Positions 43,330 through 50,672 of a DNA stretch of 64,000 nt are shown in pieces. Source of the stretch: CAWCAW01 sp963793645. Lineage in GTDB: Bacteria; Actinomycetota; Acidimicrobiia; Acidimicrobiales; UBA8190. The DNA lies in NCBI GenBank assembly GCA_963793645.1, contig CAWCAW010000007.1, positions 372,001 through 436,000 on the forward strand. Direction: 5' to 3'. A model generated the notes under the pieces. It ran no database searches. It had not been told where the DNA came from and was given only the letters and a program-made list of their open reading frames with translations. Numbering within the stretch: position 1 is the first letter of the stretch; each line of letters begins with the position of its first letter. Made by a program: the position numbers and the translations under genes.

Positions 43330-44226
43330 GTGACCATTTACGAGCGCCACCTCAACCGTCTTGTCGACAAACCCGTCCTCGTGGTCGCACTCGAGGGATG
43401 GGTGGACGCCGGTCTCGGTGCCGACGGCGCCATCACCACGCTGCTCGGGGCTGGACCGACGGACTTGGTGGCCACTTTCGACGGTGAATCGCTCATTGAC
43501 CAGCGGGCCCGGCGGCCGGTCGTCCACATCGACGACGGCGTGAACGAAGGGCTCACCTGGCCCGTCATCCAGATGCGCATCGGTACCGACTTGGCCGGCG
43601 CCGATATCTGTTATCTGGTGGGCCCCGAGCCCGACTTTCGTTGGCCCAGCTTCGTGCGCGCCGTGGTGGGACTGGCCGGTGAGCTCGGTGTCCGCCTCGT
43701 GGTGGGGTTGGGGGCCTTTCCGGCGCCGGCGCCGCACACCCGTCCGGTGAAGCTGGCCGCCACCGCCCCCCCGCAGTCGGCCGAGCTGATTGTCAAGGTG
43801 GGGATCGTGCAAGGCGCCATTGAAGTGCCGTCGGGCGTGTGGGGCGCGCTCGAGATCGCCTTTGGAGAGGCGGGGGTGCCCACCATCGGACTGTGGGCGC
43901 GCGTCCCGCACTACGTGGCCGGCATGTCGTTCCCCGGAGCCAGCGCGGCGCTCCTCGACGGACTGGCCACCATCGGCGGGCTGTCCATCGACGCCTCCAC
44001 CTTGCGCACCGCGGCGGACACCTCCTTGCGCCAGGTTGATGAGCTCATCATCAAGAGCGACGAGCACACTGCCTTGGTGCGCCAGCTCGAGCACAACGTG
44101 GATGCCGTGGAGGGGAACCCTCTCGATGTCGGCAACCTTCCCACCGGGGACGAACTGGCGGCCGAGCTCGAGCGCTACCTGCGCGATGAGCGCGGCGACG
44201 GCTCACCTTCGGACGGGGATCGCTGA
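43330..44226 (+). CDS. PAC2-family protein
   Basis: A 298-residue protein of the PAC2 (proteasome assembly chaperone 2) superfamily: VLVVALEGWVDAG at the N-terminus, RPVVHIDDG, and the barrel-like core RLVVGLGAFPAPAPHTRPV, ending in a helical acidic tail. Actinobacterial PAC2 proteins are common, of uncertain function, and their link to the proteasome is by fold only. The GTG at 43330 fits the family start; longer in-frame options lie inside the upstream gene. It probably forms an operon with the phosphotransferase. Confidence 0.85.
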   Translation: MTIYERHLNRLVDKPVLVVALEGWVDAGLGADGAITTLLGAGPTDLVATFDGESLIDQRARRPVVHIDDGVNEGLTWPVIQMRIGTDLAGADICYLVGPEPDFRWPSFVRAVVGLAGELGVRLVVGLGAFPAPAPHTRPVKLAATAPPQSAELIVKVGIVQGAIEVPSGVWGALEIAFGEAGVPTIGLWARVPHYVAGMSFPGASAALLDGLATIGGLSIDASTLRTAADTSLRQVDELIIKSDEHTALVRQLEHNVDAVEGNPLDVGNLPTGDELAAELERYLRDERGDGSPSDGDR

Positions 44227-44240
44227 GCATGCCACTCGGG

Positions 44241-44246
44241 TAGGGT
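44241..44246 (+). promoter_or_regulatory. -10 box for leaderless LLM gene
   Basis: TAGGGT, 6 bases before the ATG at 44253. Confidence 0.5.
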
Positions 44247-44252
44247 GCCGCC

Positions 44253-45263
44253 ATGCTCGTCGACGGTGGTCTCGGCCTCAATCCGAGTGACGCCATAGAG
44301 ACCGCTCGGCACGCCGAGGATGACGGCTTCGACGGGCTCTGGTGTGCCGAAGCCAGCCACGATCCCTTTCTGCCGTTGTTGCTTGCCGCTGAGCACACCG
44401 AACGAATCCAGCTGGGCACGGGCATTGCGGTGGCCTTCGCCCGCAACCCGATGAGCACGGCGGGGATCGCCAACGACCTTCAGTTGTTCTCCAAGGGCAG
44501 GTTCCTTCTCGGGTTGGGGTCGCAGATAAAACCGCACATCGAAAAGCGGTTCTCGATGCCCTGGTCGCACCCCGCGGCCCGCATGCGCGAGTTCATCGCC
44601 GCCATGCACGCCATCTGGTCGACGTGGAACGAGGGCACCAAGCTGGCGTTTCGCGGTGACTTCTACACCCACACCCTGATGACGCCGATGTTCGATCCCG
44701 GTCCGAACCCCTACGGCCGACCCAAGGTGTTCCTGGCGGCGGTGGGCGGGCACATGACCGAGGTGGCCGGAGAGGTCGCCGATGGGCTCCTCGCCCATGG
44801 GTTCACCACCGAGCGCTACATGCGCGAAGTCACCATCCCCGCGTTGGAACGAGGCTTGGCCCGCTCAGGACGCGACCGCAGCGATTTCGAGATCTCGTAT
44901 CCGGCCATGATCGTCACCGGTGAGGACGACGCCGCCATCGCAGCGGCCACCAAGGCGGTCAAGGCCCAGCTCGCCTTTTACGGATCCACTCCCGCCTACG
45001 CCCCCGTGCTGGCCCTGCACGGTTGGGAGGACGCCCACCGCGAGCTGAACAAGCTCTCCAAGCGAGGTGAGTGGGACACCATGGCCGAAGTCATCGACGA
45101 CACCATGGTCGACACCTTCGCCGTGGTGGCGCCACTCGACGACGTCGCCGCCGAGGTCGCTGCTCGCTACGGGGACCTCGTCACCAGGGTGAGCTTCTAC
45201 GCCCCCTACCGCGTCGACCGCGAGCGCTGGCGCGAGGTCCTCGACGGATTCCGAGCGCTCTAG
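44253..45263 (+). CDS. LLM-class (probably F420-dependent) oxidoreductase
   Basis: A 336-residue luciferase-like TIM barrel. Typical blocks are ARHAEDDGFDGLWCAEASHDPF, IQLGTGIAVAFARNP, KGRFLLGLGSQ, and the barrel C-terminal PKVFLAAVGGHMTEVAGEVADG. The TGLGV-type motif subfamily contains mycobacterial F420-dependent enzymes; FMN use cannot be excluded. Substrate unknown. It is followed by a bidirectional hairpin before the convergent leuS gene. Confidence 0.88.
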   Translation: MLVDGGLGLNPSDAIETARHAEDDGFDGLWCAEASHDPFLPLLLAAEHTERIQLGTGIAVAFARNPMSTAGIANDLQLFSKGRFLLGLGSQIKPHIEKRFSMPWSHPAARMREFIAAMHAIWSTWNEGTKLAFRGDFYTHTLMTPMFDPGPNPYGRPKVFLAAVGGHMTEVAGEVADGLLAHGFTTERYMREVTIPALERGLARSGRDRSDFEISYPAMIVTGEDDAAIAAATKAVKAQLAFYGSTPAYAPVLALHGWEDAHRELNKLSKRGEWDTMAEVIDDTMVDTFAVVAPLDDVAAEVAARYGDLVTRVSFYAPYRVDRERWREVLDGFRAL

Positions 45264-45272
45264 GCGCTGTAA

Positions 45273-45294
45273 CCCGGCCCGAGTGCGGGTCGGG
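45273..45294. terminator. Bidirectional hairpin between LLM gene and leuS
   Basis: CCCGGCCCG (45273-45281) and CGGGTCGGG (45286-45294) form a 9-bp stem with one G-U pair and a 4-base loop, centred between two convergent stop codons. Confidence 0.65.
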
Positions 45295-45299
45295 GGCGA

Positions 45300-47783
45300 T
45301 CAGCGAACGACGTTCACCAGACGCGGCGGCCGGGCGATGATACGCGTCGGCGCGGCGCCGTCGAGCATCCCGAGCACACGTTCGGATGCCATGGCCAGGC
45401 GCACGGCGTCTTCTTCAGACACATCAGGCGCGACCTCGATGCGATCGCGCACCTTGCCGTCGACCTGTACCACCAACGTCACACGCTCGGGACGCACCAG
45501 CTCCGTGTCGAAGGTCGGCCAGGACTGGCTGTGCAGCCGAGCGCCGGCTCCATGGCGGCGCTCCCACGCCTCCGCGGTGACGTGAGGGGCGAAGGGGGCG
45601 AGCATGAGCAACAACGCGTCGGCGGCGGCGGCCTCGGTCTGATCATGGGGGCCGCCTTCGACGTCGCGCCGGTACCGCAGCAGCGCATTGGCGAACTTCC
45701 GGCATTCGGCCACGGCAGTGTTGAAGGACCACCGTTCGATGTCCTCGGTGACCTTGGCGATGAACCGGTGGGTGCCACGAGCCAACTCCGTGTCGGCGGC
45801 GGTCAGCTCACCGTGTCTCAGGATGGTGTCGTCTTCGTCCTCGTCCACGACGAGACGCCACACACGGTCGAGGAACCGTCCGCACCCTTCGATGACTTCC
45901 TCAGTCTGCTCGGTCCAGTCGAGATCATCGGTGGGTGGTCCTTCCCCCAGATGAAAGACCCGCAAGGCGTCGGCACCAACGGTCTCGAAGTAGCGCGCCG
46001 GGGTGATCAGGTTGCCTTTGGACTTCGACATCTTCTTCCCGTCCATGCGGATCATGCCCTGGGTGAACAGTCTCCGAAACGGCTCTCGCTCGAGACCGGG
46101 AGCCAACCCGGTGTCGATGAGGGCGCGGGTGTAAAAGCGCGCGTACAAGAGGTGCAAGATGGCGTGCTCGATGCCCCCGATGTACTGATCGACCGGCATG
46201 AAACGGGCCGCGGCGGCGGGATCGAAGGGGCGATCCTCGGACCATGGATCGCAAAATCGCAGGAAGTACCACGACGAGTCGACGAACGTGTCCATGGTGT
46301 CGGTTTCCCGCTCACCGGGGCCACCACAACGAGGACAACGGGTGTGCCGAAAGGTGGGGTGACTGGCCAGCGGCGACTCTCCGGTGGGGAGAAACTCGAC
46401 GTCGTCGGGGGCCAACACCGGGAGCTGGTCCTCGGGCACGCCGACAATGCCATCCACCGGGCAGTACACGACGGGAATGGGACAACCCCAGTACCGCTGA
46501 CGCGACACCAACCAGTCGCGCATCCGGTAGTTCACGTGCCCGTGCCCGATGCCTTGCTCCTCGAGCCACGCGATCGACTGGGCCTTGGCCTCGTCAATGT
46601 CGAGACCATCGAGGAATCCCGAGTTCACCTTCACCCCCGCACCGCTGTAGGGCCCGCCTTCGAAGCCGGCCGGAGGCTGGGTGGTGCGCACCACCGGCAA
46701 GCCGTGGGCATGGGCGAAGTCCCAGTCACGCTGGTCCTCGGCCGGTACGGCCATGATCGCCCCGGTGCCGTAGGCCACGAGGACGTAGTCGGCCACATAG
46801 ACGGGGATTTCCTGGCCGTTGAAGGGGTTGATGACATGGCCCCCGGTGAACGCCCCGCGCTTGTCGAGGGCGCGCCCATCGGCGTCGGTGGAGGTACGGT
46901 CGATCTCGCTGGTGGCCGCCGCCGCGGCCCGCAGCGCTTCCACGGCCGGACGCTGCTCGTCGGTGATCAGCACGTCCACCAAGGGATGCTCGGGAGCCAC
47001 CACGGCGTAGGTCATGCCGAAGCTGGTGTCGGGCCGCGTCGTGAACACCCGCATGGAGACATCGGGCCGCCCCGCCACGACCAGGTCGAGCTCCGCCCCC
47101 TCCGATCGCCCGATCCAGTTGCGTTGCATGGTCTTGACCCGCTCGGGCCACTGCAGATCGTCCAGCGCCGCCAATAGCTCCTCCGCGTACGTGGTGATGC
47201 GGAAGAACCACTGTTCGAGATTGCGTTGGATCACCAAGTCGCCAGAGCGCTCGCACGTTCCGTCGCCGAGCACCTGCTCGTTGGCGAGAACTGTCTGGCA
47301 CCCCGGGCACCAGTTGACCGGGGCCATGGAGCGATAGGCGAGGTCGTGTTCAAGGAAGCGCAAGAAGATGACCTGGTTCCAGCGGATGTAGCTGGGGTCG
47401 TGGCTCCGAACCTCTCGGCGCCAGTCATACACGGCGCCGAGGGCCACCACGCTGGCCTTCAGCTCGGCGATCCGCTTCTCGGTGAAGGTCCGCGGGTGCT
47501 CGCCGGTGCGAATGGCGGCGTTCTCGGCCGGAAGCCCGAACGAGTCAAACCCAAAGGGCGAAAGCACCGCGTGGCCCTGCATGGTCCGGTAGCGGACCAG
47601 CAGGTCGCCGATGGTGTAATTCCGCACATGCCCCTGGTGGGCCGCACCGCTCGGGTATGGGTACATCGACAGCACGTAGTGAGGAGGCCGAGGATCGTCG
47701 CTCTCGACCTCGTAGGTGTGCTCCTCGGCCCAGAGGCCCTGCCACTTTCGCTCGATTCCCTGGACGTCATAGGCGCGGGCCAT
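45300..47783 (-). CDS. leuS: Leucyl-tRNA synthetase
   Basis: An 827-residue class Ia synthetase. The HIGH equivalent is in MYPYPSGAAHQGHVRNYT, the zinc-binding cysteines are in NWCPGCQTVL and HTRCPRCGGPGE, the CP1 editing domain includes TTRPDTSFGMTYAVVAPEH, and the KMSKS loop reads KKMSKSKGN. The anticodon-binding and C-terminal LeuRS domains complete it. The ATG at 47783 is chosen because the family begins at ARAYDVQGIERKWQ and TAGACT lies 7 bases upstream; the longer frame is not coding-like. Confidence 0.97.
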   Translation of the reverse strand: MARAYDVQGIERKWQGLWAEEHTYEVESDDPRPPHYVLSMYPYPSGAAHQGHVRNYTIGDLLVRYRTMQGHAVLSPFGFDSFGLPAENAAIRTGEHPRTFTEKRIAELKASVVALGAVYDWRREVRSHDPSYIRWNQVIFLRFLEHDLAYRSMAPVNWCPGCQTVLANEQVLGDGTCERSGDLVIQRNLEQWFFRITTYAEELLAALDDLQWPERVKTMQRNWIGRSEGAELDLVVAGRPDVSMRVFTTRPDTSFGMTYAVVAPEHPLVDVLITDEQRPAVEALRAAAAATSEIDRTSTDADGRALDKRGAFTGGHVINPFNGQEIPVYVADYVLVAYGTGAIMAVPAEDQRDWDFAHAHGLPVVRTTQPPAGFEGGPYSGAGVKVNSGFLDGLDIDEAKAQSIAWLEEQGIGHGHVNYRMRDWLVSRQRYWGCPIPVVYCPVDGIVGVPEDQLPVLAPDDVEFLPTGESPLASHPTFRHTRCPRCGGPGERETDTMDTFVDSSWYFLRFCDPWSEDRPFDPAAAARFMPVDQYIGGIEHAILHLLYARFYTRALIDTGLAPGLEREPFRRLFTQGMIRMDGKKMSKSKGNLITPARYFETVGADALRVFHLGEGPPTDDLDWTEQTEEVIEGCGRFLDRVWRLVVDEDEDDTILRHGELTAADTELARGTHRFIAKVTEDIERWSFNTAVAECRKFANALLRYRRDVEGGPHDQTEAAAADALLLMLAPFAPHVTAEAWERRHGAGARLHSQSWPTFDTELVRPERVTLVVQVDGKVRDRIEVAPDVSEEDAVRLAMASERVLGMLDGAAPTRIIARPPRLVNVVR

Positions 47784-47790
47784 CCCAGAG

Positions 47791-47796
47791 AGTCTA
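47791..47796 (-). promoter_or_regulatory. -10 box for leaderless leuS
   Basis: TAGACT on the minus strand, 7 bases before the ATG at 47783. Confidence 0.5.
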
Positions 47797-47901
47797 CGGA
47801 GCGGGCCACCAGCCCTGGGACGACCGGTGCGCCCGACGATTGCCGGTCCGAGAAGCGAAGGCGGCAACACGGTGACTGCTAACGTCGTTGCGTCGTTCCC
47901 T

Positions 47902-47978
47902 GGGGGCGTAGCTCAGTTGGTAGAGCGCTTGACTGGCAGTCAAGAGGTTCGTGGGTTCAAGTCCCATCGCCTCCACCA
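47902..47978 (+). tRNA. tRNA-Ala (anticodon GGC)
   Basis: Cloverleaf with acceptor GGGGGCG/CGCCTCC (one G-U pair at the third position), anticodon stem CTTGA/TCAAG with loop CTGGCAG, anticodon GGC, T arm GTGGGTTCAAGTCCCAT, and an encoded CCA at 47976-47978. Unlike the two tRNAs near 6.7 kb, CCA is encoded. By anticodon it reads GCC (and GCU). Confidence 0.92.
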
Positions 47979-48094
47979 GAAAAATGGCCTGGGCCCTGGC
48001 GGCTAGGCCGTAACGCCGTCCTTCGGCCGCCGTGGCCTACGTCGCCGTGACTCCAACCGAGCGAGTGTGATCGGGTGCGTGGGAGGCTCGGCTC

Positions 48095-48544
48095 GTGAAG
48101 ATCTCAGTCGTGACCGAGGCGGACTTGGATGCTTTGCTCCCACTCATGCGGGGTTATTGCGATTTTTACCGTGTGGCGCCATCCGACGAAGCACTTCTTT
48201 TGCTTTGCCGTGCGCTCATAAGCAACCCACAGGCCCATGGCTTTCAGCTCCTGGCCCGTCACGAGAACCAGCGAGCCGTGGGGTTTGCCACCGTCTACTG
48301 GTCTTGGTCGACGCTGAGCGCCTCTCGCATCGGCGTAATGAACGATCTATTCGTGCAGGACGATGCGCGCCGCGGCGGTGTCGGTGCTGGCTTGATCGAG
48401 GCATGCAAACACCGTGCGGGAGAAGGCGGCGCCACTGAAATCGTCTGGCAAACGGCAAAGGACAATTTCACCGCCCAGGCGCTCTACGAACAAGTGGGCG
48501 GGATCCGCTCCGAGTGGATCGACTATTCGCTGCGCGCCGAATAG
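48095..48544 (+). CDS. GNAT-family N-acetyltransferase
   Basis: 149 residues covering a single GNAT domain. The acetyl-CoA pyrophosphate loop is RRGGVGAGLIEACKHRA (about 91-107), preceded by the beta-4 strand GVMNDLFVQDDA and followed by ALYEQVGG. The GTG at 48095 has GGGAGG 8 bases upstream. Codon use is visibly less GC-rich than in neighbouring housekeeping genes. Substrate unknown. Confidence 0.87.
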   Translation: MKISVVTEADLDALLPLMRGYCDFYRVAPSDEALLLLCRALISNPQAHGFQLLARHENQRAVGFATVYWSWSTLSASRIGVMNDLFVQDDARRGGVGAGLIEACKHRAGEGGATEIVWQTAKDNFTAQALYEQVGGIRSEWIDYSLRAE

Positions 48545-48551
48545 TTATCGC

Positions 48552-49016
48552 TCAGTCTGATTGCCCTCCGGCGGGGGTGTCTGCCCAATCGGCGGGCCAC
48601 CAGTCTCCCTGTGGGTCAGTGGTCTGCCCAATCTCGATGATGTAACCGTCGGGATCTCGGATGTAGCAACGGATCTCGTACTGGTGCTGCTTCGGGGGTG
48701 TCAGAAACTGGGCGCCCCGGGCGCTCAATTCGGCGTAGACAGCGTGGATGTCGGTGACCCTGATATTGAGGAAGCTGCTGACCCGATCGGGGTCCGGTGG
48801 CGTCTCCAGGGTGACCGTGGGCTTGTCGTCGGTAGGGCCTCCGGCGCCGTTGATGATGACGAAGGTGTTGGCGAGTTGGACGTTGGTTGGCACCGGGCCG
48901 AAGACGACGGTGCCACCAAGTACCTCGGTGTAGAAACGCCGAGAACGTTCGACGTCGTCGGAAACGATGAAGTGGCCCACGATCATCCGATCGGTGGCCT
49001 GCGTGGGTTCAGCCAT
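48552..49016 (-). CDS. VOC/glyoxalase-like protein
   Basis: 154 residues forming one vicinal-oxygen-chelate module: MIVGHFIVSDDVERSRRFYTEVLGG at the start, a middle strand VSSFLNIRVTDIHAVYAELSARG, and IRCYIRDPDGYIIEIGQT with the metal-ligand Glu. Possible roles include glyoxalase, dioxygenase or antibiotic-binding functions. GGAGG lies 4 bases before the ATG. It is convergent with the GNAT gene, 7 bases apart. Confidence 0.85.
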   Translation of the reverse strand: MAEPTQATDRMIVGHFIVSDDVERSRRFYTEVLGGTVVFGPVPTNVQLANTFVIINGAGGPTDDKPTVTLETPPDPDRVSSFLNIRVTDIHAVYAELSARGAQFLTPPKQHQYEIRCYIRDPDGYIIEIGQTTDPQGDWWPADWADTPAGGQSD

Positions 49017-49092
49017 TGGACCTCCACTCGTGGGGGCTCATGCCCGCTTACAACCTGGCCATACTCATCGGTTCGGTGCGGTGCGGCAACTC

Positions 49093-49602
49093 CTAGGACG
49101 CTGTCTTTTGTTCGAAAACGCCAATAACGAGTAACCAAGCGGCCGTGATCATGTAACAAGTGTTGGCCAGCATGGCGACGGCGGCAATGTAGAGACCGGG
49201 CAGGTGCCCAAGGAAAAAGAGCGCTGCACCTATCATCTCGGCCATGTGCACGAGACTTCCGCCCACTATGCGAGAGAGTCTAAGACCACTACTCAACTTC
49301 ATGGCGTTGCTGTAGCCCTTTACAAAAACGGCTGCCGAAATGCCGGCGACTACGAAGAGCTCAGCGCCTATCGACTTGTGGTTTTGTGCTCCCATCAGGA
49401 CAAGCGCGCAACGCATGAACACCAGTGCCAGTCCTGTCAACGTGTTTATGGCTCGATAGCGATGGGTGGCGTCGATAGCGATGACCTTGAGATTGAGCGA
49501 CATCGCCACAAAAACCAAGCCGGTAAGCGTGACTGCACCTGTACCCACGAGAATGAAGAAATCAGTCCACTGCGCAGGCTGATAAATATCGGCGACAACC
49601 AT
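49093..49602 (-). CDS. Small integral membrane protein, 169 aa
   Basis: Five likely transmembrane helices: about 14-35, 50-70, 78-98, 115-135 and 140-162. No catalytic motif or known family recognised; the early DFFILVGTGAVTLTGLVFVAMS is conserved-looking. Start at ATG 49602 (in-frame GTG at 49605 also possible), 6 bases after TAGCAT. The gene is clearly less GC-rich than its neighbours, with AT-ending codons, a sign of recent acquisition or relaxed selection. Confidence 0.65.
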   Translation of the reverse strand: MVVADIYQPAQWTDFFILVGTGAVTLTGLVFVAMSLNLKVIAIDATHRYRAINTLTGLALVFMRCALVLMGAQNHKSIGAELFVVAGISAAVFVKGYSNAMKLSSGLRLSRIVGGSLVHMAEMIGAALFFLGHLPGLYIAAVAMLANTCYMITAAWLLVIGVFEQKTAS

Positions 49603-49608
49603 CACTCA

Positions 49609-49614
49609 ATGCTA
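49609..49614 (-). promoter_or_regulatory. -10 box for the small membrane protein gene
   Basis: TAGCAT on the minus strand, 6 bases before the ATG at 49602. Confidence 0.45.
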
Positions 49615-49671
49615 ACAAGGGCAGTGGAAGACCAAAGGACCCGACGATGACCCGTTGGCGCGTGATACAGG

Positions 49672-50556
49672 TCAGAGAGTCGCCACCAGCTCCTGCATCG
49701 CTTGCATTTGCTCGACATAGTGCGTACGGGAGTGATGACGGAACCTGAGGCTGAGCCCGGAGGCCCCGATATCGACGAACGATCGCACCACGTCCGCTGT
49801 CACATCGGGGGCACCGATGGGGTCGACGGGCGGATCGGGTGGGAACACCAACGCCAGGGGAACGTCGCGAGCGGCCAGTGCGTCGGCGATTTCGGGATCG
49901 CTCAACATGGGCATGAGCTTGTCGACATTCAGCTGAAAAGGTATCCACGTGTCGCCCAGCTCGATGGCTCGACGAAGCGACCGACGCGTGCGGCCTCCGA
50001 TCCAAATCTCGAGCGGACGCGTGAGTCCCGACGGATCCACGATGAAGCCGGAGAACTGGTAATGCTCGCCCTGATACGACGGGGTGCGGACGCCCCACGA
50101 AGCGCGAATAGCTCGGATGGCGTCGTCGGACCGGTCCCCGCGGCCCTCGAATTGGTGCCCGAGAAGATTGAACTCCGGTTCCAGCGATCCCACGCCGACG
50201 CCGAGCAACACTCGACCGTGGCTGGCCACATCGAGCGTGCCCCAGCGCTTCACCAGCTCCAGGGGGTGGTGATACGGGAGCACGACCATGTGGCTCAACA
50301 GACCGATACGGTCGGTGTTGGCCGCCACAAAACTGAGCGTGGTGATGGGGTCCCAGTAGCGCGGACCGCGGACTCCGGTGGCCGAATCGGGGATGGCGAT
50401 GTGCTCCGAGCACGCCACCCAGTCGTATCCGAGCCGCTCAGCCTCCTTGGCCACGAACACGATGTCGTCGATCGTGCCCGTCTCCTCCCATGCGGGCGGG
50501 TCGAAGCGTGGATTGATGTGGACCACCGGCGTGACCAATCCCATGCGAAGCTTCAC
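49672..50556 (-). CDS. LLM-class oxidoreductase (F420-type)
   Basis: A 294-residue luciferase-like barrel of the TIGR03619-like actinobacterial group: RLGYDWVACSEHIAIP, DPITTLSFVAANTDRIGLLSHMVVLPYHHPLELVKRWGTLDVASHGRVLLGVGVG pattern (cited in parts: LPYHHPLELVKRWGTLD; GRVLLGVGVGS), and PLEIWIGGRTRRSLRRA near the cofactor site. The GTG at 50556 follows GGGGAG by 5 bases and is preferred to the GTG at 50562. Not closely related to the LLM protein at 44.3 kb. Substrate unknown. Confidence 0.87.
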   Translation of the reverse strand: MKLRMGLVTPVVHINPRFDPPAWEETGTIDDIVFVAKEAERLGYDWVACSEHIAIPDSATGVRGPRYWDPITTLSFVAANTDRIGLLSHMVVLPYHHPLELVKRWGTLDVASHGRVLLGVGVGSLEPEFNLLGHQFEGRGDRSDDAIRAIRASWGVRTPSYQGEHYQFSGFIVDPSGLTRPLEIWIGGRTRRSLRRAIELGDTWIPFQLNVDKLMPMLSDPEIADALAARDVPLALVFPPDPPVDPIGAPDVTADVVRSFVDIGASGLSLRFRHHSRTHYVEQMQAMQELVATL

Positions 50557-50672
50557 GATCACTCCCCCTTCGAAACTCCGATGCCGCTGGAGTGTTCTCG
50601 AAATTTGACCGCATCGCCAACCGCCTCGGCCTCGACGGAGTCACGGGCTGTCTCAATACGACAGAGGGCCCC

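Noticed and set aside
45531..47177. 548-codon plus-strand frame opposite leuS
   Set aside because: Antisense shadow of a fully conserved synthetase.
47794..47976. 60-aa minus-strand frame over tRNA-Ala
   Set aside because: Antisense of the tRNA gene; a well-known spurious ORF type.
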